Source: Candidatus Krumholzibacteriia bacterium (GTDB lineage Bacteria > Krumholzibacteriota > Krumholzibacteria > WVZY01 > JAKEHA01). Taken from it: a stretch of DNA of 6,481 nt. The notes under the pieces are model-generated. The model searched no databases. It had not been told where the DNA came from and saw only the letters and a program-made list of their open reading frames with translations. Of the stretch, positions 1 to 5,955 are shown piece after piece. Both the position numbers and the translations under genes were made by a program. The stretch is from positions 1-6,481 of the forward strand of contig JAOTVO010000151.1 of NCBI GenBank assembly GCA_029863355.1, read 5' to 3'. How positions within the stretch are numbered: position 1 is the stretch's first letter; each line of letters opens with the position of its first letter.

Positions 1-1
1 T

Positions 2-103
2 GAGGACGGCCGCCTGCGCGAGCGCGGAACGCACCGACAGCTCCTGGAGAACGGCGGGGTCTACAAGCGCCTCTACGACCTCCAGTTCGGAGCGGCGGGC
101 TGA
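2..103 (+). CDS. C-terminal end of an MsbA-type lipid A / ABC exporter (partial)
   Basis: The window opens inside a gene of which only the last 33 codons remain, ending at TGA 101-103. The visible peptide reads EDGRLRERGTHRQLLENGG followed by VYKRLYDLQF. This is the usual end of the nucleotide-binding domain of an exporter of the MsbA type (family pattern G-x-hydrophobic-x-E-x-G-T-H-x-x-L-L, then Y-x-x-L-Y-x-x-Q-F), which lies after the H-loop. By family knowledge, MsbA is an inner-membrane homodimer that flips lipid A-core from the cytoplasmic to the periplasmic leaflet using ATP. The substrate cannot be read from this tail. The assignment to lipid A rests on the heptosyltransferase gene that starts 14 bases downstream. 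Other ABC exporters share the same tail, so the exporter class is firmer than the MsbA name. Confidence 0.75.
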   Translation, partial: EDGRLRERGTHRQLLENGGVYKRLYDLQFGAAG

Positions 104-117
104 GAGCGCCGCCGGGC

Positions 118-1152
118 ATGCGCGAACCCGTCGCGAGCATCGCGCTCATCGCGCCCAACTGGCTGGGCGACGCGGTGATGAGCCTGGGTGCGCTGGCCGA
201 GCTGGCGGAGGCGCGCGTGGCGGTGGTGGCGCCGTCCTACGTGGCGCGCGTGTTCCGCGGCGTCGACGGCGTCGACGAGCTGGTGGCGACGCGGCCGCTC
301 GGCCGTCTGGGGCGGGTCGTCGAGCGGACACGCGTGTTGCGGGCGCTGTGCCCCGACGCCGCCGTGGTCCTCCCCCCTTCGTTCTCCGCGGCCCTCATCG
401 CTCGGCTCGCCGGCGTGAGCGCGCGCGTGGGGTTGGCCACGGACGGACGCGGCGCGCTCCTCACCGACGCCAGGCCCGACCCGGGGCGCGGCGCACACCT
501 CGGCGCGACCTACCGCATGCTCGCCCGGGCGACCTTGACGCGGCTCGCCGTGCGCGCCGCGGCGCCGGGCGCACCGTCGCCGTCGATGCGCGTATACGAA
601 GAGGACGAGCGCGAAGCGGCCGCCCTGCGGCGGTCTTTGGGGGTGGAGGCGGACTACGCCGTGGTGGCGCCGGGCGCGGCCTACGGGCCTGCCAAGACCT
701 GGCCGGCCGAGCGCTTCCGCGAGCTGGCGGCGTCGCTGGCCCGGGACGTACCCGTGATGCTGGCTGGATCGGCCCGCGACGCGAACACGTGCGCGGCGAT
801 CGCGGCAGACCAGCGCGGTGTGTTCGACGCTAGCGCTCGTACCTCTCTGGGAGGGTTCTTCGCGCTCTTGGCCGGCGCCCGCGTCGTGGTGGCCAACGAC
901 AGCGGCGCTCCGCACTGCGCGGCGGCGCTGGGGACCCCGACCGTGGTCGTGTTCGGATCCACCGCGCCGGAGTGGACCGCGCCCCAGGGGGAATGGGTGG
1001 AGGTGGTCCGGCACCCGGTGCCGTGTAGCCCGTGCTTTCGGCGCTTCTGTCCGACCCAACTCGAGTGTTTTGCCGGCGTGGAGGTCGCGGACGTCCTGGC
1101 CCGGGCGCGGCGAGGCGCGGACGCCGCGCGGAGAAAAGCATCGCGCGGCTGA
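118..1152 (+). CDS. waaF: LPS heptosyltransferase II (WaaF/RfaF type, GT9)
   Basis: This 344-residue GT9 (GT-B fold) enzyme matches the usual WaaF length. By family it transfers L-glycero-D-manno-heptose from ADP-heptose to the first core heptose, on the cytoplasmic face of the inner membrane. N-terminal domain: APNWLGDAVM at residues 12-21, whose Asp18 sits where the catalytic Asp of heptosyltransferases lies, and VVLPPSFSAALIARLAG at 83-99 followed by RVGL, which closely follows the WaaF pattern VLPNSFKSAL. C-terminal donor domain: PGAAYGPAKTWP at 185-196 (Lys193), NDSG at 260-263 with His266, and FGS at 279-281. The end carries CSPCFRRFC and a further Cys (303, 306, 311, 317), typical of heptosyltransferase II. 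The ATG at 118 is preferred because it precedes the first beta strand by only about six residues. The Shine-Dalgarno sequence is weak (GAGAG, 102-106). It is probably co-transcribed with the exporter gene. Confidence 0.9.
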   Translation: MREPVASIALIAPNWLGDAVMSLGALAELAEARVAVVAPSYVARVFRGVDGVDELVATRPLGRLGRVVERTRVLRALCPDAAVVLPPSFSAALIARLAGVSARVGLATDGRGALLTDARPDPGRGAHLGATYRMLARATLTRLAVRAAAPGAPSPSMRVYEEDEREAAALRRSLGVEADYAVVAPGAAYGPAKTWPAERFRELAASLARDVPVMLAGSARDANTCAAIAADQRGVFDASARTSLGGFFALLAGARVVVANDSGAPHCAAALGTPTVVVFGSTAPEWTAPQGEWVEVVRHPVPCSPCFRRFCPTQLECFAGVEVADVLARARRGADAARRKASRG

Positions 1153-1208
1153 AAGCCGGACGATAGAATGCGCGGGAAGCGGCGCACGGCGGCCGGCGGA
1201 GAGCGGAA
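1153..1208 (+). promoter_or_regulatory. Spacer with possible weak promoter (-10-like TAGAAT) ahead of the heptose kinase gene
   Basis: This 56-base gap is the widest in the window. It contains TAGAAT at 1164-1169, an AT-rich hexamer one mismatch from TATAAT that stands out in GC-rich surroundings. No TTGACA-like box is visible 16-18 bases upstream, so a sigma-70 promoter is only a possibility. GCCGG at 1155-1159 could pair with CCGGC at 1193-1197, but there is no T-tract, so I do not call a terminator. Read-through from waaF remains the default expectation. Confidence 0.22.
1198..1203 (+). promoter_or_regulatory. Ribosome binding site of the heptose kinase gene
   Basis: GGAGAG lies five bases before the ATG at 1209. 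It is a clear purine-rich Shine-Dalgarno match and supports that start. It contrasts with the weak sites before the genes at 118 and 2218. Confidence 0.6.
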
Positions 1209-2204
1209 ATGAACCGTTACCTAGAGCTCCTCGAACAGTTCAGGCGCAAGCGGGTGGTCGTGCTAGGCGACTACCTGCTCGACCAGTACATCATCGGCAA
1301 TACGTCTCGGGTCTCGCGCGAGGCGCCCATCGTCGTCATCGATTATCTGGAGACGGTGCACCACCCGGGCGGCGCGGCCAACGCGGCGCAAAACGTGGCC
1401 GCCCTGGGTGCGGGTGTGTCCGCGCTGGGCGTGGTGGGGGTGGATGGCGACGGCGAAACGCTCGCGGACCTGCTGGCGCGGAGAGGGGTGGATTGCTCGG
1501 GGCTGGTTCCGGCGAGCGAGGCGGCGACGTCGGTCAAGCTGCGCATCCTCGCCGGCGAGATGAACGCGCAGAAGCAGCAGGTCGCACGGGTGGACCGTTC
1601 GCACCGCCTGCGCGGGGACGGCGCCGCCGCGAGCGCGGTGCGCGAGGCGTTGCCGGCCGCACTCGACGGCGCCGGTGCGCTGCTGATATCGGACTACGGC
1701 ATGGGCCTGGTGCCGGGGCCGGCGAGCGCCCTGGCCCTCGAGCGCTGCCGCGCCGCGGGCATCCCCGTGGTGGTCGACAGCCGCTTTGCCCTCATGAGCT
1801 ACGCGGGCGCGACGGCGGCGACACCGAACGAGGTCGAGACGCTGGAAGCGTTGGGTTCGAAGGACGAGTCGCTGCTCACGCGCGACGATCTCGCGCGCAG
1901 ACTGGTCGAATCCTCCGGCGTATCGGGATTCATCGTCACGCGCGGGAGCAAGGGCATGCTCGTGCTGAACCCCGACGGTAGCCGCGAGCTCGTCGACATC
2001 GTGGGCAGCAACGCGGCCACCGACGTCACCGGGGCGGGGGACACGGTGGCCGCCGTGGTGGCGCTGGCGCTCGCGTGCGGGGCCTCTCTCGTGGAGGCGG
2101 CCCGCATGGCGACGTATGCCGCCGCGGTGGTCGTGATGAAGAGGGGCACGGCGACGGCCAGCCCCGCGGAGCTGCAGGAGGTGATCCGCGCGCACCCCGT
2201 GTAG
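1209..2204 (+). CDS. rfaE1: D-glycero-beta-D-manno-heptose-7-phosphate kinase (RfaE1/HldA type, PfkB family)
   Basis: This 331-residue cytoplasmic sugar kinase of the PfkB/ribokinase family corresponds to the N-terminal half of the bifunctional HldE. By family it phosphorylates heptose 7-phosphate at C1 to the beta-1,7-bisphosphate, the second step towards ADP-heptose. Visible motifs: LGDYLLDQYIIG at 19-30, SREAP at 36-40, the substrate-binding PGGAANAAQNVAALG at 53-67, SDYGMG at 161-166, TPNEVE at 205-210, TRGSKGM at 244-250, and the second PfkB signature DVTGAGDT at 272-279 with the catalytic base Asp278 and the GAGD anion hole. Two spots differ from E. coli-type HldE: SDYGMG where SDYGKG is usual, and VVDSR at 188-192 where DPK is usual. 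The protein stops at the end of the kinase domain, with no fused nucleotidyltransferase; that activity is encoded by the next gene, 13 bases downstream. Neighbouring LPS genes make another PfkB substrate unlikely. Confidence 0.9.
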   Translation: MNRYLELLEQFRRKRVVVLGDYLLDQYIIGNTSRVSREAPIVVIDYLETVHHPGGAANAAQNVAALGAGVSALGVVGVDGDGETLADLLARRGVDCSGLVPASEAATSVKLRILAGEMNAQKQQVARVDRSHRLRGDGAAASAVREALPAALDGAGALLISDYGMGLVPGPASALALERCRAAGIPVVVDSRFALMSYAGATAATPNEVETLEALGSKDESLLTRDDLARRLVESSGVSGFIVTRGSKGMLVLNPDGSRELVDIVGSNAATDVTGAGDTVAAVVALALACGASLVEAARMATYAAAVVVMKRGTATASPAELQEVIRAHPV

Positions 2205-2217
2205 GCGCGCGGCCGCG

Positions 2218-2700
2218 ATGAAGTGCGAAGGGGCGCCGATCTTCGGCGACACCGCCGCCGTGCGAGCGCTGGCGCAAGCGCGCGGTGCGGCGCGCGTCGT
2301 GCTGGCCAACGGTTGCTTCGATCCGCTGCACGTGGGTCACGTGCGCTACTTGACCGGCGCGGCGGCGTGCGGAGACTTCCTCGTCGTCGCGCTCAACGAC
2401 GACGCGAGCACCCATCGCCTGAAGGGTGCCGGCCGGCCGGTGATCGCAGAGGGGGATCGCGCGCGGCTCCTGGCGGCCCTGGCCGTCGTCGACGCGGTGC
2501 TCGTCTTTTCCGAGGACGACGTGACGGGAATCCTCGAAGCGCTTCGCCCCGCGGTGCACGCCAAAGGCACCGACTACACCGTAGACGGCGTGCCCGAGGT
2601 GGACACCTCGCGGCGTCTGGGCGTGGAGACGGTGATCGTCGGCGACCCCAAGACGCACGCCTCGCGCGAGGTGCTGGCGCGCGTACGCGGGAGAGGGTAA
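2218..2700 (+). CDS. rfaE2: D-glycero-beta-D-manno-heptose 1-phosphate adenylyltransferase (RfaE2/HldC type)
   Basis: This 160-residue cytoplasmic nucleotidyltransferase of the cytidylyltransferase-like fold matches the C-terminal domain of HldE. By family it joins heptose 1-phosphate and ATP to give ADP-D,D-heptose and pyrophosphate. Visible motifs: NGCFDPLHVGHVRYL at 31-45 with the nucleotide-binding HVGH (38-41), GDFLVVALNDD at 52-62, LKGAGRPV at 68-75, RARLLAAL at 81-88, KGTDYT at 116-121, and VGDPKTHASRE at 141-151, which takes the place of the usual S-T-T segment near the C-terminus. The ATG at 2218 leaves a 30-residue lead before NGCFD, normal for the family. No convincing Shine-Dalgarno precedes it, so translation may depend on ribosomes finishing the kinase gene 13 bases upstream. 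It is a separate gene, in the same order as the domains of fused HldE. Confidence 0.9.
   Translation: MKCEGAPIFGDTAAVRALAQARGAARVVLANGCFDPLHVGHVRYLTGAAACGDFLVVALNDDASTHRLKGAGRPVIAEGDRARLLAALAVVDAVLVFSEDDVTGILEALRPAVHAKGTDYTVDGVPEVDTSRRLGVETVIVGDPKTHASREVLARVRGRG
2689..2697 (+). promoter_or_regulatory. Ribosome binding site that decides the GTG start at 2703
   Basis: The purine run GGGAGAGGG sits inside the last codons of the adenylyltransferase gene and ends five bases before GTG 2703. The same reading frame stays open far upstream (to 2223), but that part overlaps the adenylyltransferase in another frame and has no GT9 features. This site therefore supports starting at 2703. Confidence 0.6.
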
Positions 2701-2702
2701 CG

Positions 2703-3761
2703 GTGACGCCGGCGCTGCGCGCGGGCGACCGCGTGCTGGTCACGAGACTGGACTACCTGGGCGACGTGATTCTCTCCCTTCCGTTGGTCGACGCGATCCG
2801 CGCGCACGCTCCCGGCGTCGAGGTGGATTATCTCTCGCGGCGTCCGGGCGCCGATCTTCTGGCGGGCGACGCGCGCTTCGCTCGCGTGTGGGCTTTGGAA
2901 CGGGGCGCGGGGCTGGCCGCGTCGCTCCGTCTTCTGCACTCGCTGAGGGAGCGCCGCTACCGCGCGGTGATCGATCTCTACGCCAACCCGCGCAGCGCGT
3001 GGCTCTCGCTTCTCAGCGGCGCGCCGGTGCGGGTGGGGACACGGCGCCGCGCGCGACGGCGGATGTACACGCACTCCGTCGAACCGCCGCCCGACGTGCG
3101 CGCCGTGACCGAGCAGAATCTCCTGCACGGCGCGCCCATCGGCGTGGCGGCCTCTGCAACCAAACCCTCGCTCGCGCTCTCCGACGCCGAACGGGACCGG
3201 GCGCGCGCTCGGCTCGCCGGCGTGCGCGCCGGGCGCGGGAGTCCGCTCGTGGGTGTGCACCCCGGCGGCAAGTGGGAGGTCAAGCGCTGGGGCCCGGCGT
3301 CCTTCGCCGCCCTGGCCGCGCTCGCGCGCGAGCGGCTGGGGGCGAGCGTGGTGGTGCTGATCGGGCCCGGCGAGGAGGCGCACGCGGCGCGCCTGCGCGA
3401 GGCGGCCGGCGAGTCGGTCGCGTATCTCCCCGTCATGCCGGTGCGCGAGACGGCGGCGGTGATCGCCGAGCTGGACGCCATGGTGGTGAGCGACGGGGGG
3501 GTGGCCCATCTCGCCGTCGCCGTGGGCACGCCGACGGTGGCCGTCTTCGGCAGCGCGGAACCGGACGTCTGGTTCCCCTACGAGGCGTTTGGACCCTACC
3601 GGGCGGCGTTGGTGCCGCTGCAGTGCCGGCCGTGTCACGCGCACGTCTGTCCGCTGGGCCACACGCGCTGCCTCACCGGACTCGCCAGCGAGGACGTCTT
3701 CGGCCGGTTGTGCGAGGTGCTGGCGCTTGCGGGGCGCGGGTCTTCGCGGGAGGCGACGTGA
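2703..3761 (+). CDS. Glycosyltransferase family 9 protein, heptosyltransferase-like (second GT9 of the cluster)
   Basis: With the GTG start this is 352 residues, normal for GT9, two bases after the adenylyltransferase stop. N-terminal domain: VLVTRLDYLGDVILSLP at 11-27, whose LGD (19-21) carries the expected catalytic Asp21, and VIDLYANPRSAWLSLLSGAP at 89-108, the GT9 acceptor-side segment. C-terminal donor domain: GVHPGGKWEVKRWG at 184-197, a glycine-rich GPGEE at 221-225, SDGGVAHLAVAVGTPTVAVF at 263-282 with His269, then GS. A Cys cluster follows at 308, 311, 316 and 323 (CRPC, then CPLGHTRC). The usual NDSG or NDTG reads SDGG here. By family it should move heptose or a related sugar from an ADP-sugar to the LPS core. 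Whether it is heptosyltransferase I (WaaC role), III (WaaQ role) or another enzyme cannot be settled from the sequence. Confidence 0.85.
   Translation: MTPALRAGDRVLVTRLDYLGDVILSLPLVDAIRAHAPGVEVDYLSRRPGADLLAGDARFARVWALERGAGLAASLRLLHSLRERRYRAVIDLYANPRSAWLSLLSGAPVRVGTRRRARRRMYTHSVEPPPDVRAVTEQNLLHGAPIGVAASATKPSLALSDAERDRARARLAGVRAGRGSPLVGVHPGGKWEVKRWGPASFAALAALARERLGASVVVLIGPGEEAHAARLREAAGESVAYLPVMPVRETAAVIAELDAMVVSDGGVAHLAVAVGTPTVAVFGSAEPDVWFPYEAFGPYRAALVPLQCRPCHAHVCPLGHTRCLTGLASEDVFGRLCEVLALAGRGSSREAT
3748..3753 (+). promoter_or_regulatory. Ribosome binding site for the GTG start at 3758
   Basis: GGGAGG lies four bases before GTG 3758, inside the end of the preceding gene. With the GTGA stop/start overlap at 3758-3761 it supports translational coupling and this start over the long upstream open frame. 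Confidence 0.6.
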
Positions 3762-4822
3762 CGCGCGCCGCGCCGACCGACTGGCTGGTCGCCATCCGCT
3801 TGCGCCAGCTCGGCGACGTGCTCTCGGCGCTGGCCGGGCTGCGCGCACTCAAGGCAGCGTGCCCCGAGCGCCGCATCGCCTACGTGGTGGACGGCCACTA
3901 CCACGCGCTGCTAGCGGGCGTCGACGGCATCGACCGGCTGGTGGCCGCGCCGCCCGCGGCGAGCGGGCCCACCGGGCTCGTGCGCTACGCGCGTTACGTC
4001 GCCGAGTTGCGGCGGCTGCGCCCCTCGGTGGTGATCGACTTCCACGGCAACGCGCGCAGCGCCCTGCTCACCCGTCTCATCGGCGCCCCGGAACGGGTCG
4101 GTTACGACGTGCGGCTGCGCAAGCGCGCCTACACGATCGTCGAGCCGCGCGCACTCCGGCGCGGGGGCAGGAGCGTTCCCGGCACCGCGACGACCGCCGC
4201 GGTGACGCTGGCGCGCCGGGCCGGAGCCGTCGGCGGCGACGACGCGCTTCCGGCCATCCCGGTCGAGGCGGGCGCCGAGGCCTCCGCTCGCGAGGCGCTG
4301 CGGCGCGCGGGGGTGCCCGCGGACGCGGGGGAGCACGCGGCGCTGGTCGGCCTCAACCCCGGCCGGACCTACCCCGCCAAGGCGTGGCAGAGCGAGCGTT
4401 GGGCGGCGCTGGCGCGGCGACTGACGGCAAGCGGGAAGCACGTGCTCGTCATGTGGGGGCCGGGTGAGGAGGCGGACGCGCGCGCGATCGCGACGGCGGG
4501 CGGACGGTCGGTCCACGTCGCGCCGCCGGCGCGCATCGAGGAGCTGCCCGGATTGCTGTGCAATCTCTCGCTCCTGGTAACGATCGATTCGGGCCTCAAG
4601 CATCTGGCCGTGTGCGTGCGGGTGCCCACGCTGACGGTGTTCGGATCGACGGACCCGCGCGAGTGGCACATGGGAACGCCGGCCGATCGGTATCTCTGGA
4701 AGGGACTCTCGTGCTCCCCCTGCCGGCGCACGCGGTGTCCCTTCGGCACGCCCTGCATGGACTTCGGCGTGGACGAAGTCGCCGAGCTGGCCGCACCCGC
4801 ACTGGCGGGGGAGCGGGGGTGA
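3758..4822 (+). CDS. Glycosyltransferase family 9 protein, heptosyltransferase-like (third GT9 of the cluster)
   Basis: With the GTG start this is 354 residues, overlapping the previous gene by four bases. It has the complete GT9 layout. N-terminal domain: IRLRQLGDVLSALAGLRAL at 13-31 with LGD at 18-20 (candidate catalytic Asp20), and VIDFHGNARSALLTRLIGAP at 92-111. C-terminal donor domain: GLNPGRTYPAKAWQ at 198-211 (Lys208), WGPGEE at 233-238, IDSGLKHLAVCVRVPTLTVF at 276-295 with His282, then GSTDPREW. Cysteines at 319, 322, 327 and 333 (CSPCRRTRC, then PFGTPC) repeat the pattern seen in the waaF product. By family it is a cytoplasmic, membrane-associated transferase adding heptose or a similar sugar to the LPS core. 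It keeps the standard DSG motif that its upstream neighbour lacks. Acceptor and linkage are unknown; a WaaC or WaaQ role is equally possible. Confidence 0.85.
   Translation: MTRAAPTDWLVAIRLRQLGDVLSALAGLRALKAACPERRIAYVVDGHYHALLAGVDGIDRLVAAPPAASGPTGLVRYARYVAELRRLRPSVVIDFHGNARSALLTRLIGAPERVGYDVRLRKRAYTIVEPRALRRGGRSVPGTATTAAVTLARRAGAVGGDDALPAIPVEAGAEASAREALRRAGVPADAGEHAALVGLNPGRTYPAKAWQSERWAALARRLTASGKHVLVMWGPGEEADARAIATAGGRSVHVAPPARIEELPGLLCNLSLLVTIDSGLKHLAVCVRVPTLTVFGSTDPREWHMGTPADRYLWKGLSCSPCRRTRCPFGTPCMDFGVDEVAELAAPALAGERG
4807..4813 (+). promoter_or_regulatory. Ribosome binding site for the GTG start at 4819
   Basis: GGGGGAG lies five bases before GTG 4819, within the end of the third GT9 gene. 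The GTG overlaps the upstream TGA as GTGA (4819-4822). Later starts (GTG 4834, ATG 4840) would remove part of the first beta strand. Confidence 0.5.
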
Positions 4823-5955
4823 GGGCGACGCGAGTGCTCATGGTCACATCGGAACGCACGTGGCGGGGCGGCGAGCGCCAGCTCCACCTCTTGATGCGCG
4901 GGCTGCGCGAGGAAGGCGTGGAGGTGGCGCTGGCCGCGCCCGAGCGCAGCGTCATTGCGCAGCGCGCGCGCAACCTTGGGGTGCAGGCCCACGCGCTCTC
5001 GTTTCGCGGCGCTGCCGTGGCGGCTGCCCCGGGACGACTGCGCGCCCTGGCCTCGGGCTTCGACGTCGTTCACGCGCACGCCTCGCGCGCGCACGGAGTG
5101 GTGGCGGCGGCGTGGGCGGGACGCGGACGCCGGCCGCTGCGTGTGGTGAGCCGGCGCGCCGCCGGCCGCGTCGGACGCGGCGTGGGCGCCGCCCTCAAGT
5201 ATCGGCGCGGCGCGGACCTCTACCTGGCGGTGTCGGGGGCGGTGCGCGACGATCTGGTTGCCGGCGGCGTGCGCGGAGCGAGCATCCGGGTGGTGGCGGA
5301 CGGCATCGACCTGGAGGCGCTGCGCGCGCTGGATGGACGCGAGCGGCTGCGCGAACGGCTGGGTTGGGGCGCGCAGCGCGTGGTCGTGGGGCAGGTGGCC
5401 GCGCTCACGCCCGAAAAGGGCCAGCGGGATCTGGTGCACGCGGCGCGCGCGGTCTGCGCCGCGCGCGCGGACGCGCACTTCGTGATCGTCGGCGACGGGC
5501 CGTTGCGTGCGCGACTGGAGGCGTTGGCGCGGAGTCTGGGCGTGGGCGAGCGGGTGACGTTCGCCGGTTTTCGCGAGGACGCGCTATCGTTGTTGAAGGT
5601 CTTCGATTGTTTCGTGGCCTCATCGCGGCGGGAGGGGCTAGGCTCGTCCATCATGGATGCCCATGCGCTCGGCGTGCCCGTCGTGGCGACGCGAACCGGC
5701 GGCATCCCGGAGCTGGTGGCCGACGGCGAGACCGGGCTGCTGGCGCCGCCGGCCGACGCCGAGGCGCTGGCGGGCGCGATCCTGCGCATGCTGGGCGATG
5801 AGGGGTTGCGGGGGCGCTGCACGGCCGCGGGGCTGGCTCGCTCGACGGGATACGACTACCGGCAGATGGTGTACAACACGCTGAATGCCTACCGGGCCCT
5901 GCTCCCGGGCGACTCCGTCCGGACCTCCCCTGAGAAAGGCGGCACGAGCACATGA
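4819..5955 (+). CDS. Glycosyltransferase family 4 protein (WaaG/RfaG-like GT-B retaining transferase)
   Basis: With the GTG start this is 378 residues, four bases overlapping the gene before. The N-terminal half begins RVLMVTSERTWRGGERQ (5-21), with the GGE loop where GT4 enzymes bind the donor phosphate, and FDVVHAHASRAHG at 81-93, the usual end of a Rossmann strand. The linker ALKYRRGADLYLAVSGAVRD (125-144) and VADGID (159-164) lead into the donor domain. That domain has GQVAALTPEKGQRDLV at 191-206 (Lys200), VIVGDGPLRARLE at 222-234, VTFAGFRED at 246-254, and SSRREGLGSSIMDAHALGVP at 268-287, then TGGIPELV. The catalytic E-x7-E signature reads E272-x7-D280. By family it uses a nucleotide sugar and retains anomeric configuration. 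Placed after three GT9 genes, it probably adds a further core sugar; donor and acceptor cannot be read. Confidence 0.85.
   Translation: MRATRVLMVTSERTWRGGERQLHLLMRGLREEGVEVALAAPERSVIAQRARNLGVQAHALSFRGAAVAAAPGRLRALASGFDVVHAHASRAHGVVAAAWAGRGRRPLRVVSRRAAGRVGRGVGAALKYRRGADLYLAVSGAVRDDLVAGGVRGASIRVVADGIDLEALRALDGRERLRERLGWGAQRVVVGQVAALTPEKGQRDLVHAARAVCAARADAHFVIVGDGPLRARLEALARSLGVGERVTFAGFREDALSLLKVFDCFVASSRREGLGSSIMDAHALGVPVVATRTGGIPELVADGETGLLAPPADAEALAGAILRMLGDEGLRGRCTAAGLARSTGYDYRQMVYNTLNAYRALLPGDSVRTSPEKGGTST

Noticed and set aside
1155..1197. Possible stem GCCGG/CCGGC in the spacer before the kinase gene
   Set aside because: Five pairs, a long loop and no T-tract do not support a terminator, and such pairings arise often at this base composition.
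1263..2309. Minus-strand open frame of 348 codons opposite the heptose kinase gene
   Set aside because: The opposite strand encodes clear PfkB motifs. The antisense translation has low-complexity composition and no family features.
2223..2702. Upstream extension of the second GT9 frame, giving a 512-residue protein
   Set aside because: This part is a shadow of the adenylyltransferase gene in another frame. The GT9 fold begins just after GTG 2703, which has a good ribosome binding site.
2574..3848. Long open frame of 424 codons on the minus strand opposite the second GT9 gene
   Set aside because: It is Arg/Ala/His-rich with no recognisable domain, and it mirrors a well-supported GT9 gene. 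Such antisense frames are expected at very high GC.
949..4648. Short repeated stretch GTGTTCGGATC at about 949 and 4638
   Set aside because: It encodes the same conserved GT9 donor-site segment (VFGS) in two paralogs, so homology explains it; it is not a mobile or regulatory repeat.
4369..5478. Minus-strand open frame of 369 codons across the third GT9 and the GT4 genes
   Set aside because: It spans two genuine genes and their overlap, and its product is Arg/His/Ala-rich without motifs.
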